This document shows, piece by piece, positions 8,339-17,104 of a DNA stretch of 64,000 bases (position 1 is the first letter of the stretch; every line of letters starts with the position of its first letter). The position numbers and the translations under genes were made by a program. Where the stretch lies: the NCBI GenBank assembly GCA_937896235.1, contig CALBMX010000033.1, positions 62,001-126,000 of the forward strand. Direction: 5' to 3'. This stretch comes from an uncultured bacterium (lineage in GTDB: Bacteria > Planctomycetota > UBA1135 > GCA-002686595). Below the pieces are notes generated by a model, which ran no database searches, was not told where the DNA came from, and was given only the letters and a program-made list of their open reading frames with translations.

Positions 8339-9490
8339 TTAACGAACCTTCAAGAGGGCCAAGCTCGCCATCGCACCAACGACGGCGATGATCCAAAAAC
8401 GCACGACTACGGTGACCTCGTGCCATCCCTGCTCCGACTTCTTGAAGACGCCGCCAAAGCGCTCAAGTCCATGGTGAACAGGGGCCATAGTGAAGACACG
8501 CTTCCCGCGCCCCGTAAGGACATATATCTGGGTCTGGATCAGCGAGCTCAGGATCTCGATCACAAAGACAATCCCTACGATTGGCAGAACGAGCTCCTGC
8601 TTGGAGACGACGGCCATCCAGGCCATCAATCCTCCGAGGGGCAAAGAGCCCGAGTCGCCCATAAAGACCTTAGCGGGATAGGCGTTGTACCAGAGGAATC
8701 CCATGCAAGCGCCAATCATCGCGCCACCGACCACTGCCATCTCGGAAGCCTCACGCACATGGGGAATGTTGAGATAGGCCGACCAGTCCACGCGCCCCGT
8801 GACGTAACAAAAGATTGAGAGAGCGAGGACCGAGATAATCGTGCAGCCCGCAGCCAACCCGTCCAAGCCATCGGTGATATTGACAGCATTGGAGGTGCCG
8901 ACGATCACGAACCATTCAAAGATCAGGAAGGCCACAACGCCGACTGCGCCATAGGACAAGAAGTTGAATTCGATGTTCTTGAAAATCGGTGGATGCAACA
9001 CGAGCAAGCCCGAGCGACCGTGAACCTCGGCCCACCACACGAGCACACCGAGCACGCCGAATACAACGACCGAGAGTCCAACGTATTTGGACCGCCGACT
9101 CAGTCCGTTGCAGTGTGGAATCGTTAGCTTCTTAAAATCGTCTACGAACCCGACCGCCGCTAGACCGGCTGTGAGCACAATGGCAAAGACCACATGCAGG
9201 TTGTCTAGTCGCGCCCACAACAAGACGGAGAGAAGCAGGCTGCAAATCAGGAAGCTCCCCCCCATCGTGGTGGTCTTGGTCTTCCCACTTTTTTCCGCGT
9301 GTTCCGCGAGTTCGATCGAGTCGATCTGACCCGCCGTCTCTTGGACTCGGTTAGCCCGCAGCCAGCGAATGACTGGTGCACCCGAAAAGAGCGCCAGCAG
9401 GAAGGCGGTCATCGCCGCGAGGGCCATACGAACCGAGATATAGTCAAAAAGACTGACGTCAAATAAGTCGCGAAGAAGCTCCGGGAGCAT
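8339..9490 (-). CDS. mraY: Phospho-MurNAc-pentapeptide transferase MraY
   Basis: Makes lipid I from UDP-MurNAc-pentapeptide and undecaprenyl phosphate at the inner membrane. Seen: about ten transmembrane segments, the Asp-rich GFVDDFKK near residue 116, NITDGLDGLA, the metal-binding loop FMGDSGSLPLGG, and the C-terminal HHGLERFGG motif. The length (383 aa) is normal. The ATG directly abuts the murF stop (TAGATG), a typical coupled junction. Confidence 0.97.
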   Translation of the reverse strand: MLPELLRDLFDVSLFDYISVRMALAAMTAFLLALFSGAPVIRWLRANRVQETAGQIDSIELAEHAEKSGKTKTTTMGGSFLICSLLLSVLLWARLDNLHVVFAIVLTAGLAAVGFVDDFKKLTIPHCNGLSRRSKYVGLSVVVFGVLGVLVWWAEVHGRSGLLVLHPPIFKNIEFNFLSYGAVGVVAFLIFEWFVIVGTSNAVNITDGLDGLAAGCTIISVLALSIFCYVTGRVDWSAYLNIPHVREASEMAVVGGAMIGACMGFLWYNAYPAKVFMGDSGSLPLGGLMAWMAVVSKQELVLPIVGIVFVIEILSSLIQTQIYVLTGRGKRVFTMAPVHHGLERFGGVFKKSEQGWHEVTVVVRFWIIAVVGAMASLALLKVR

Positions 9491-10969
9491 CTACAGAACT
9501 CCTAGCGTAAGTCCGCACATGCGTGCGAGAAGTGCCTCGACGCTCTTTCCACCGCCGCCCGATTTCTTGGGAAGGGGGAAGGTCGTGCGGATGTGCTTTG
9601 CAAGGCGCTCAAGGGCCATGCCACGGCTTCCCTTGAGCAAGACGACGTCACCCTTGCGAAACAACTTCTTGCTATCCGCTTGCGCCTCGTCAAGAGTCGC
9701 ATAGTGAATGACATGTTTGGGATCCATCCCCGCCTCGAGAGCGCCCGCTGCTGCTGCGCGGGTCAGCTTGCCAATTAAAACGATCCGGTCAATTCCAGAC
9801 TCCACAGCAAGGCGGCCAAGTTCGTGATGCATTTCGGCGGCAAAGTTTCCGAGCTCAAGCATGTCCCCAAGCACAAGTACACGCGATTTGAAACCGTGCA
9901 TTCCCGCGAGAACGCGGACAGCAGCTCGTGCAGATTCTGGATTTGCGTTGTAGGTATCGTCGATGAGGTGAAGACCGCCGAGCTCAAAGGCCTCCAAGCG
10001 CCCGCTTTGACCCTTGATCCCCGCCACACCCGGCAGGACCGACTCTAGCGGAATGCCCAGTCCAACACATGCGGCAAGCGCAGCCAGCAGATTCTGCACG
10101 TTGTGCGTACCAAGTGCCGGAAGAGTCACCTCGATTTCATTCAAGCGGAAGATCGAGTGCCCGTTGTTGAACTTGAGATCTGTTGCGTTTAGATCGCCCT
10201 CACCCTCGATGCTGAAGGAGATCACCTTCGCCTTAGTCGAGGCGCGAAACAGCGCGCTATACCGACAGTCGTTGTTGAGAACCAGGAAGCCGCGACTGGG
10301 CAAGCTTCGCGCGAGCTCAGCTTTTTCGAATGCGATGCCCTCTAGCGACCCGAGTCCCTCGAGGTGCGACGCACCAATATTCGTAATGATGCCTGCACTC
10401 GGTCCAGCAATCTGGCAGAGGGCTGCGATCTCGCCGGGACTATTCGTCCCCATCTCCGCAACGAGGACTTCGCTAGCACCAGTCGCAGCAAGCAATGTGA
10501 GCGGCACGCCGACGCTATTGTTGTAGGACAGGGGACTCCCTACAACTTCGCGCACGTTGGACAGCAACTGCACGAGATAGTTTTTTGTTGTTGTCTTACC
10601 GCAGGACCCCGTGATCCCGACGACAGGTAGGCCGAGGCGGCGCCGGTGCCAGCTTGAGAGTTCGCCGAGCGCGCGCTTAGGATCTTCGTGGGCAATCACT
10701 GCCGTTTTGCAACCCGGCCCCAGCATGGCCGAGAGCGAGGCGAGCAGGCCGGGCTCCGCCCTTAGGACGATGCAGCCAGCACCTGCTGCTGCAGCAGCAC
10801 CCGCAAATTGATTCCCATCGTAATTCGGTCCGGAGAGCGCAAAGAACAGCTCGCCCTTACCCAGCTGTCGGGTATCTGTAGATACGCCATTCAAGGGCAT
10901 GCGGGGTGAGCCCTGGAGCAACTGCCCGCCGATAGCGACGGCAACATCTTCTACGAGAAAGTCGCTCAT
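9491..10969 (-). CDS. murF: UDP-MurNAc-tripeptide--D-Ala-D-Ala ligase MurF
   Basis: Adds D-Ala-D-Ala to complete the cytosolic UDP-MurNAc-pentapeptide. Seen: N-terminal domain with GVSTDTR, P-loop GITGSCGKTTTKNY near residue 118, Mur ligase signatures MGTNSPGEI and NIGASHLEGLGS, and DDTYNANPES near residue 340. The length (492 aa) is slightly above usual because of a Gly-rich C-terminal tail. The start codon overlaps the murE stop by 4 bp and the stop abuts mraY. Confidence 0.96.
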   Translation of the reverse strand: MSDFLVEDVAVAIGGQLLQGSPRMPLNGVSTDTRQLGKGELFFALSGPNYDGNQFAGAAAAAGAGCIVLRAEPGLLASLSAMLGPGCKTAVIAHEDPKRALGELSSWHRRRLGLPVVGITGSCGKTTTKNYLVQLLSNVREVVGSPLSYNNSVGVPLTLLAATGASEVLVAEMGTNSPGEIAALCQIAGPSAGIITNIGASHLEGLGSLEGIAFEKAELARSLPSRGFLVLNNDCRYSALFRASTKAKVISFSIEGEGDLNATDLKFNNGHSIFRLNEIEVTLPALGTHNVQNLLAALAACVGLGIPLESVLPGVAGIKGQSGRLEAFELGGLHLIDDTYNANPESARAAVRVLAGMHGFKSRVLVLGDMLELGNFAAEMHHELGRLAVESGIDRIVLIGKLTRAAAAGALEAGMDPKHVIHYATLDEAQADSKKLFRKGDVVLLKGSRGMALERLAKHIRTTFPLPKKSGGGGKSVEALLARMCGLTLGVL

Positions 10970-12471
10970 GAAAGCAGCTCCTCCGCCACACGGCGGTCAT
11001 CAAAAGGAATGGTGTGATCAGCAAAAATCTGCTGAGTTTCGTGGCCCTTGCCGGCAATCAGGACCACATCGCCGGGCTGAGCCTCAGCAAGCGCAAGCCC
11101 AATGGCATCACGGCGATCCGCCTCGCGAAGAATGCGTGCAATACCGCTCTTCATACCGGACTCTACCGCGTCGAGAATCGCCTCAGGATCCTCGCTGCGT
11201 GGGTTGTCGCTCGTCAAGATGGCAACGTCGGCGAGACGCGCAACGACGGCTCCCATTTCCGGGCGCTTGCCGCGATCTCGATCGCCACCGCATCCGAAAA
11301 CACACACAATCCGCGCGGGATTCGTGCCCCGAAGAGCAAGTAAAACATTTTCCAACGCACTCGGCGTATGGGCAAAATCAACAAGGACGGAGAAGCCGCG
11401 ATTCGCCAATAGAGAGGCGCAGACAGGCTCTAATCGTCCAGGTGTAGGAGAGATGGTTGCGAGCCCTTCCGCAATTACGGAAGGGCTCGCCTCCAACAGA
11501 AGCATCACGGCAGTTGCCGCTAGCGCGTTCTCAACGTTGTGTCGGCCCACAAGGGGCGTAGTCAAATCGAAAGTAGAAGTCCCCATCCCTTGGAGAACGA
11601 ATTGGACCCCTTGGGGGCCGACCTTCAGTTGAGAAGCAACAAGATCCGCGCGGGACCCGATGCTGTACGTTACGACTTCCGCGCCACCGGCGCGAGCCGC
11701 TTCTGCCATGCGAGAGGCGAAGGGGCTGTCGAGATTAATGATCGCCTTCGCTCGCGTGCCGAGCCCAGCGAAGAAGCGCTCTTTCACAGCGATGTAGCTG
11801 TCGAGATCGCCGTGATAGTCGAGGTGATCGCGAGTTAGATTCGTGAAGACACCGGCATTGAAGTAGACACCTGCGCAGCGATCTTGATCAATCGCGTGCG
11901 AGCTCACCTCAAGCACGGCGCTATCTCCACCATTTGCGCGGGCGATTCCAAGTGCGCGATGTAAGTACGGCGCGTCAGGAGTCGTCATTCCCTCGAAGAC
12001 AGACTCTCCGCCAAATGGCCGATGCTCTACCGTTCCGAAGAGTGACGGCTTGCGGCCCATTCGCTCCAGTAGGGAGTGGATCATCCATGCGACGGTTGTC
12101 TTGCCGTTCGTGCCCGTTACGCCGACGGTGAACTGCTCTGCGGAGGGCGACCCATGAACATAACCCGCGGCGAATCCAGCGACACGACGAGGCTCGGAGT
12201 GGAGCCAAAGGGCCCTGCAGTCTCGCCCCTGCCAACCAGGTCCCGGTGCTGTGCGCGCGAGCACGGCCGCTGCACCACTCTGTAGCGCAGCGCTCGCGTA
12301 ACTCGCGCCGTCTACACTACCGCCTAGAAGGGCTGCGAAGAGGCTTCCCTTCGTAACAAGGCGGCTGTCGAGCTCCACATCGCAAATAGACGGATCTCCC
12401 GCCCATCCCGACGCGGCATCCTGAGACAGGTACCCTCCAAAACGACTAACGAGATCACTAAGGCGTACCAT
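10966..12471 (-). CDS. murE: UDP-MurNAc-tripeptide synthetase MurE, meso-DAP type
   Basis: Adds the third stem-peptide residue. Seen: N-terminal UDP-binding domain, P-loop GVTGTNGKTTVAWM near residue 117, SSHAIDQDR, the signature RDHLDYHGD, and the C-terminal DNPRSEDP. DNPR is the substrate-selecting motif of enzymes using meso-diaminopimelate, so the wall is predicted to be the Gram-negative DAP type. The ATG shares a base with the ftsI stop (TAATG) and the stop overlaps murF. Confidence 0.96.
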   Translation of the reverse strand: MVRLSDLVSRFGGYLSQDAASGWAGDPSICDVELDSRLVTKGSLFAALLGGSVDGASYASAALQSGAAAVLARTAPGPGWQGRDCRALWLHSEPRRVAGFAAGYVHGSPSAEQFTVGVTGTNGKTTVAWMIHSLLERMGRKPSLFGTVEHRPFGGESVFEGMTTPDAPYLHRALGIARANGGDSAVLEVSSHAIDQDRCAGVYFNAGVFTNLTRDHLDYHGDLDSYIAVKERFFAGLGTRAKAIINLDSPFASRMAEAARAGGAEVVTYSIGSRADLVASQLKVGPQGVQFVLQGMGTSTFDLTTPLVGRHNVENALAATAVMLLLEASPSVIAEGLATISPTPGRLEPVCASLLANRGFSVLVDFAHTPSALENVLLALRGTNPARIVCVFGCGGDRDRGKRPEMGAVVARLADVAILTSDNPRSEDPEAILDAVESGMKSGIARILREADRRDAIGLALAEAQPGDVVLIAGKGHETQQIFADHTIPFDDRRVAEELLS

Positions 12472-14954
12472 TAGAGATCAGCCTCCATCCACGGCTGTTG
12501 CGTAGCTGAGCTCGAGTCAGTCGAGCTCGCCTCAATCGTGCGCATACCATTTCCGTTCACTTCGATCTGCGCGAGCTCTTCGCCATTCCGAGTCAGACCG
12601 AGAGCCTCTGCCAAGACTTTAACGGCCGCCGGTCCAGAGACCTGGGAGCCAAACTTCGCCTCTCGCGGCTCATCGACAACGATAAGAACCAGCACCTCTC
12701 TCTCGAATCCAAAGGTGGAGTCGGGGAGGTGCCCCACCGCGGCAACAGACGACGTATAGCAGTCTTTAGTATGTGGAAGAGGCGCATTCAGAAGGCGTAA
12801 TCGATCGCGCCTGATCTCCTCGATCTTGGGCACGGACTCACGGGTGCTGTACTCAGCGTTGAGCTCCATGGCCAGGTGCGAGCAGACAACCACGCCACGC
12901 TTTTTCCACGTCGTTCCAGTCTTCGTCCCCATGTTGATGTCGTCCCGGCGGATCTTCTTTCCCGTCCCCACAAGGGAACCGACACCCATCATCTCGCGAA
13001 CTTCACGGCCGACGCCGGCCTTGAACACACGCGGAAAGTCCTCTTCTTCTCCAACGATAGCCTCGGAGTGTTCACCCTGAGAGACCGTTCGCAAAACAGT
13101 AAGGGGCCGAACTATGCCATCCCGGAGAACCGTTGCGAGCGCACCGGCATGCTGCCAGAGATTGACTGAGATTTCGTTGCCAAAAGAGAGCGAGGCTTGG
13201 GTGTAGGCGAGCGACCAATCCGAAAGTGGCTTCAGTGGAAAGAAGCTCTCCGACCCCATTCCAGCGTTCGTTTTTTGCCCATACCCAAGATCAACCAATT
13301 TCTGACGAAACACAGCTTTCGGAATCTGGAGTCCGACTTGGATCATCCCGCCGTTACTCGAGTTCGCAAGTATCGACGTTAGTGTTTGGTTTCCTGACGG
13401 CGCACCTAGGGCTTCGGTCACCCGTCGATTTCCGATCTCGCGGGGAAGCAAGTAGCCGCGCCCGTCACCGGCTCCCAAGCCGACATCAAACCAGGTCGTC
13501 CCCTTGTCCGCCTCAATGAAGTCCGTGAAGTTCGTGTTCACCACTCCGGCGTCTAACCCCATCGCCATGGTGATCGCCTTCATCGTAGAACCAGGTGTAA
13601 AGAGGTGATTCAGAGGCGAAAACGAGCGTGTGGGATACGCCTCAGCGGAGTCGATCGCGAGGATCTCTCCAGAGGCGACATCGATAACAATACCCATCGC
13701 GACGGCAGCGCGCTGCTCCGCCAAGGTCTCGGAGAGAACCACGCCTAAAAAGCTCTGCAGGTGCGCGTTAATCGTTGTCGTCACAACTACGGGGGCTGCG
13801 CCGGCAGAGCGATCCATGAAGTATTCACGCCCACCCTTTCGGGCGACTCGATTTGCACCGAACTCGTAACTGGCGACTTGCTCTTCAAGCCAATCGTGAC
13901 TACTACTTTCGAGGTATTGCTCGGCGAGCAGCTCAAGTCCGACGTACGGCTCTTCGCTCTCTTGCCCGTCTTTGGTAAACCCCCATTGACCGAGCACACT
14001 AAACTCACCAAGGGGATGCTCGCGGTCATAGCGCGACTGCAATCGCACCAAGTGACCTGCAACCTGCTCTTTGGCGAGCAGCTTCTGAATCGCCCCAGCC
14101 TCATCGGGAGTGAGGCGCTCCAGGGGCACAGCATGAACGGGCACCATCAATGCGGCCCAGACGTCTCGGGTATCTTTTTGACTCTTAAACGAAGGCTTCG
14201 GCTCCTCACCTTCCACTTCGGGACCCCGCCGCGCCATAAATAGACCCTTCACAAGATGGCTGCCCCATGCGGCGGCTCCAATGTCCCTATCGCGGCCAAT
14301 GCGCTCGGTGTAACGCATCCGCTCTTCAAGGGAGAGCGCGACGCGCGGCTGCCAAAGCAGGCGACTTGTTCCCGTTGTCGCCGGCGCGACTGGGTCGGGC
14401 TTCAGACCCCGTGTGATTGCTAGCTGGCGAAACGGCTCAACAGCCCAGCCGCTCAGCTGCTCGTCGGCGATCCACGCTGAGATTCGAGCGGCCTCCTCTG
14501 TATCGAGTGCCCAAGTGTTAACAACTCTCCACCCGTCGAGTGCTCCCGTGGGATCGACATCATCCGTAGGAAGCATGGAGGCAAAGAGCTCATCTAATGA
14601 GAGCTCACGGCCAGACTCGCTCGCAAGGACTTCAAGGAGTCCTGGTAAAATATACTCGGGCGTGTGACCTTGCCAAAGTCCACGAGGAGAGACCACAAGA
14701 TCAAATGAAGGCACGGAGGCCGCAATGACGGCGCCGTTGCGATCCTCGATTTGATAAGGAGGCAAGTCGCCGTATCCCTTCACGAGACGGCCGTATTTAC
14801 CGGCCGCCACTTGAGGCAGGGGGCCCAGGGCCTTCTTCCCAAGCTGCACGGCCGAGATGACCAGTACAACGGCGATCACGACGTAAGCGCTCATGGGCCG
14901 AAGCCCCGATGCGCTGTCAAATGTACCCTTCTCGAATGTGACACCGCCACTCAC
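12471..14954 (-). CDS. ftsI: Class B penicillin-binding protein FtsI, enlarged
   Basis: D,D-transpeptidase that crosslinks septal peptidoglycan, probably with FtsW. Seen, numbering from the chosen start: a short cytosolic tail, one transmembrane helix at about 21-40, a pedestal region with IEDRNGAVIAAS, and a transpeptidase domain with PGSTMK (catalytic Ser 456, Lys 459), SSN at 532-534 and KTGT at 678. The GTG at 14954 is chosen because GTGA overlaps the ftsL stop and AAGG lies 8 nt upstream; a longer ATG frame would run through ftsL. At 827 aa it is over 200 residues longer than E. coli FtsI. Most of the excess lies between the membrane helix and the catalytic domain, as an unidentified helical region (about 110-380). 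Confidence 0.92.
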   Translation of the reverse strand: MSGGVTFEKGTFDSASGLRPMSAYVVIAVVLVISAVQLGKKALGPLPQVAAGKYGRLVKGYGDLPPYQIEDRNGAVIAASVPSFDLVVSPRGLWQGHTPEYILPGLLEVLASESGRELSLDELFASMLPTDDVDPTGALDGWRVVNTWALDTEEAARISAWIADEQLSGWAVEPFRQLAITRGLKPDPVAPATTGTSRLLWQPRVALSLEERMRYTERIGRDRDIGAAAWGSHLVKGLFMARRGPEVEGEEPKPSFKSQKDTRDVWAALMVPVHAVPLERLTPDEAGAIQKLLAKEQVAGHLVRLQSRYDREHPLGEFSVLGQWGFTKDGQESEEPYVGLELLAEQYLESSSHDWLEEQVASYEFGANRVARKGGREYFMDRSAGAAPVVVTTTINAHLQSFLGVVLSETLAEQRAAVAMGIVIDVASGEILAIDSAEAYPTRSFSPLNHLFTPGSTMKAITMAMGLDAGVVNTNFTDFIEADKGTTWFDVGLGAGDGRGYLLPREIGNRRVTEALGAPSGNQTLTSILANSSNGGMIQVGLQIPKAVFRQKLVDLGYGQKTNAGMGSESFFPLKPLSDWSLAYTQASLSFGNEISVNLWQHAGALATVLRDGIVRPLTVLRTVSQGEHSEAIVGEEEDFPRVFKAGVGREVREMMGVGSLVGTGKKIRRDDINMGTKTGTTWKKRGVVVCSHLAMELNAEYSTRESVPKIEEIRRDRLRLLNAPLPHTKDCYTSSVAAVGHLPDSTFGFEREVLVLIVVDEPREAKFGSQVSGPAAVKVLAEALGLTRNGEELAQIEVNGNGMRTIEASSTDSSSATQQPWMEADL

Positions 14955-15256
14955 GGCGTATACCTTAATCCGGACAGGGACACTTTGGAGACGCCAGAAC
15001 TGGCGGTGTGGCTCCCCCCCGGGTTCAAGGAACCCGAGACCACACCGCCGTCCTGAACGCGGTTCGAATCGTCCACGAGGAACCCGCGGACTTGAATTGA
15101 TTTGGCTTCGATCGAAGCTGTGCGCAGCTCGCACTCACGCTGCAGCTCGTGCAAGCCCAATGCTCTGGCGTGATTCCGTGCGGTTATCCCCGAAGCTGTG
15201 ATCGAGGTTGCGATCGCAAGCGAAGCGCAGAACAGAGCTAGGACGCCACGAATCAC
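14951..15256 (-). CDS. ftsL: FtsL-like divisome protein
   Basis: Small bitopic protein in the position of ftsL, between rsmH and ftsI. Seen: 101 residues, an N-terminal hydrophobic segment at 3-22, then a charged helical stretch (HELQRECELRTASIEAKS) and a Gly/Ser-rich end. FtsL proteins are poorly conserved and are usually named by size, topology and gene order, all of which match. The ATG overlaps the rsmH stop (ATGA) and the stop overlaps the ftsI GTG. The coiled-coil part is short and a G7 run near codon 79 makes the C-terminal frame worth checking. In E. coli FtsL acts with FtsB and FtsQ, neither of which is encoded here. Confidence 0.72.
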   Translation of the reverse strand: MIRGVLALFCASLAIATSITASGITARNHARALGLHELQRECELRTASIEAKSIQVRGFLVDDSNRVQDGGVVSGSLNPGGSHTASSGVSKVSLSGLRYTP

Positions 15257-16206
15257 AGTACACCTCCGACGCGGCGGCGAACCGCCGCGCGCAACTTGGC
15301 CGAGCGTGCGCGCGGGTTACTGCGCGTCTCCTGGTGGCTCGCCTGAATCGGCTTCTTGGTAATCTTCTCGAAGTTCCCAGCCGCAATCTCCTTCGCTAGC
15401 CACTGCTTCACGACACGGTCTTCGCCAGAATGAAAGCTGATCACGGCAAGTACGCCGCCGTCGGGGAGAAAGTCTTGGCCTGCAAGCAGTGCCGCTTCGA
15501 GCTCCGGGCCCTCCTCATTGACAGCCCGACGCAATGCTTGAAAAACTCGCGTAGCGGGATGAATCTTTCCCCCACCACCAACAACACTTGCAATCAAGTC
15601 AGCAAGTGTGCGAGTGCGCATGATCGCACCGCGACGGCGCACCTGCACTAGCAGCTTGGCGATAGCCCTTGAGCGACGCTCACCGCCCTCTTCATAAAAG
15701 AGATTCGCGAGCTCAACCTCGGGCCAAAGATTGATAATGTCCGCTGCGGTCACCTCTCGACGCACATCCATGCGCATATCCAAAGGACCATCAGCCTGAA
15801 AACTAAACCCACGCTCGGGAAGATCTAGGTGAGGCGAGGCCACGCCCACGTCAAACAGCATACCGATGGGAAGCCCATCAAAAGGCGCGGGAAAATCTGC
15901 ATCGTCGCGCAGAATCTCGGAGAGCTCACTGAAGCGAGCATGCGCAAAAGCGACACGCTCCCCAAATGGGGCGAGGCGCTCTTGCGCTATGACTTGCATC
16001 TGCGGGTCTTGGTCGCAACCGAGAACGCGTGCGCCTGGGAACTGCTCAAGAATGCTGGCCGTATGACCGCCGGCTCCGAGCGTACCGTCCACCAACCAGC
16101 CCTCAGGCTGACACCGGAAGGCGACTTCCAAGCAAGACAAAACTCCGTCCACGAGGACCGGACTGTGTGCGGGACCTGGGTTTATCACTTTCGTCTTCTC
16201 CCCCAT
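15253..16206 (-). CDS. rsmH: 16S rRNA m4C1402 methyltransferase RsmH (MraW)
   Basis: N4-methylates C1402 of 16S rRNA using S-adenosylmethionine. Seen: HSPVLVDGVL at the N-terminus, the SAM motif VDGTLGAGGHT near residue 40, GCDQDPQ, the catalytic-region FDVGVASPHLDLPERGFSF, DMRMD, and the C-terminal ISFHSGEDRVVKQW. The length (317 aa) is normal. It lies 60 bp downstream of mraZ and overlaps ftsL by 4 bp. Confidence 0.97.
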   Translation of the reverse strand: MGEKTKVINPGPAHSPVLVDGVLSCLEVAFRCQPEGWLVDGTLGAGGHTASILEQFPGARVLGCDQDPQMQVIAQERLAPFGERVAFAHARFSELSEILRDDADFPAPFDGLPIGMLFDVGVASPHLDLPERGFSFQADGPLDMRMDVRREVTAADIINLWPEVELANLFYEEGGERRSRAIAKLLVQVRRRGAIMRTRTLADLIASVVGGGGKIHPATRVFQALRRAVNEEGPELEAALLAGQDFLPDGGVLAVISFHSGEDRVVKQWLAKEIAAGNFEKITKKPIQASHQETRSNPRARSAKLRAAVRRRVGGVL

Positions 16207-16266
16207 CTTCAGAACTCCGAGAGGGAGTTCGCAGGCTGAGCTGGCGTCCTTCTCTAGAGCGGCGCA

Positions 16267-16719
16267 TTAGACACCCACCTGGCCGAAGCCCTCGCCGTCG
16301 CCGAGAGTGTCAAAGTCGTCGTCGTAGGACTCTTGCTCAGCCCAACGGGCAGAGCTCCAAAGTTCAGCGTGATCGGAGACGCCCACCATGACGACCTCGC
16401 CGTCCAAATCAGCGTGACCGCGGAAAAAGTCCGGCACCAGCATGCGACCCGAGCCGTCCAAGGTGAACTCACGCACCTTGCTAAAGAAACGCCGGTTGCG
16501 CTTGCGTGTCGTGGGTGAGGCAAAAACGTCAGCGGCGTGTCGGGCCCGAAGGGCAGCAAAGTCCTCTTTGGAGAAGATGAACAGGCATCCCTCAAAGCCA
16601 AAGGTCAGCACGCCGCTTAGGTTGTCCTGTGCGTCGCGAGTCAGGCTGTCCTGAAAACGCTTGGGGAGGAACACACGCCCCTTCTGATCCATAGAATGGG
16701 TAGATTCACCGCAAAACAC
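16267..16719 (-). CDS. mraZ: Transcriptional regulator MraZ
   Basis: DNA-binding regulator of the dcw operon with an AbrB-like double fold. Seen: two half-domains with the family motifs DQKGRVFLPKRF (residues 11-22) and DGSGRMLVPDFF, and an acidic C-terminal tail. The start is GTG at 16719, chosen because GGAGG lies 6 nt upstream and the protein begins with the usual MFxGE-type N-terminus. It is the first gene of the cluster. A promoter and repeated GTGGC boxes lie directly upstream, fitting autoregulation. Confidence 0.95.
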   Translation of the reverse strand: MFCGESTHSMDQKGRVFLPKRFQDSLTRDAQDNLSGVLTFGFEGCLFIFSKEDFAALRARHAADVFASPTTRKRNRRFFSKVREFTLDGSGRMLVPDFFRGHADLDGEVVMVGVSDHAELWSSARWAEQESYDDDFDTLGDGEGFGQVGV

Positions 16720-16759
16720 GGGCCACCTCCATCTCTAGAGTCTTCCGGGACTCGTCTGC

Positions 16760-16813
16760 CCCACACTGCCACTTTGCGCCACTTGATGCCACACAGGTGA
16801 TATTAGGTGCCAC
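16760..16813 (-). promoter_or_regulatory. MraZ operator: GTGGC boxes on a 10-bp grid
   Basis: On the minus strand GTGGC occurs at 16768-16772, 16778-16782 and 16788-16792, each separated by exactly 5 bp. A further GTGGC at 16809-16813 lies in the promoter spacer and a GTGGG at 16760-16764. MraZ is known to bind arrays of 5-bp TGGG/GTGG-type repeats spaced by 5 bp upstream of its own gene. The array covers the predicted transcription start, so it fits repression. Confidence 0.85.
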
Positions 16814-16829
16814 CGAGCTACATTGCCAA
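16800..16829 (-). promoter_or_regulatory. Promoter of the dcw operon
   Basis: On the minus strand a -35 TTGGCA (16824-16829, 5 of 6 consensus) and a -10 TAATAT (16800-16805) are separated by 18 bp. The predicted start near 16793 gives a leader of about 75 nt to mraZ and lies inside the MraZ box array. Confidence 0.75.
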
Positions 16830-16964
16830 GCCTTTCCTAGGGCGAATGGTCCACTTAGTTGTCGTTCCCCAAATTTCTCACAAGATTGGGGAGCACACAG
16901 CAGCAAGACCGGAGGACAGGCCCCAGATCAAGACACTAAATGCGCAGGTCCGCTAACCATCAAA

Positions 16965-16980
16965 CCACAACATGTTGTGG
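16965..16980. repeat. 16-bp perfect palindrome
   Basis: CCACAACATGTTGTGG reads identically on both strands. It lies about 250 bp upstream of mraZ and 135 bp beyond the end of the zinc-ribbon gene. The size suits a dimeric regulator site; no regulator is identified. Confidence 0.6.
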
Positions 16981-17104
16981 CGTTCGCCCACCGTTAGGGC
17001 GATGTCAGCGGATTTCGAGGCGAGCCGAATCCTCTCTCCCTACTGGGAAAATTCGTCGAAAAAAACTTTTGGGAAGTCCGTCTTGGACCCGTTTTGGAGC
17101 CTAA

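Larger units (their letters stand above)
16720..17104. other. 385-bp region upstream of mraZ
   Basis: No gene. It contains the dcw promoter, MraZ boxes, a 16-bp perfect palindrome at 16965-16980 and, next to it, a small inverted repeat CGCCC/GGGCG at 16985-17001. On the minus strand the part next to 17105 is the 3' flank of the zinc-ribbon gene and contains a T7 run (17058-17064 region) without a clear hairpin. Confidence 0.7.

Noticed and set aside
15061-15080. GGTTCGAATC resembling a tRNA T-arm
   Set aside because: It lies inside ftsL, and no acceptor stem, D-arm or anticodon arm surrounds it.
14955-15134. N-terminal extension of ftsI to an ATG at 15134
   Set aside because: It would run through ftsL out of frame. 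The GTG at 14954 overlaps the ftsL stop and has an AAGG site, the usual layout.
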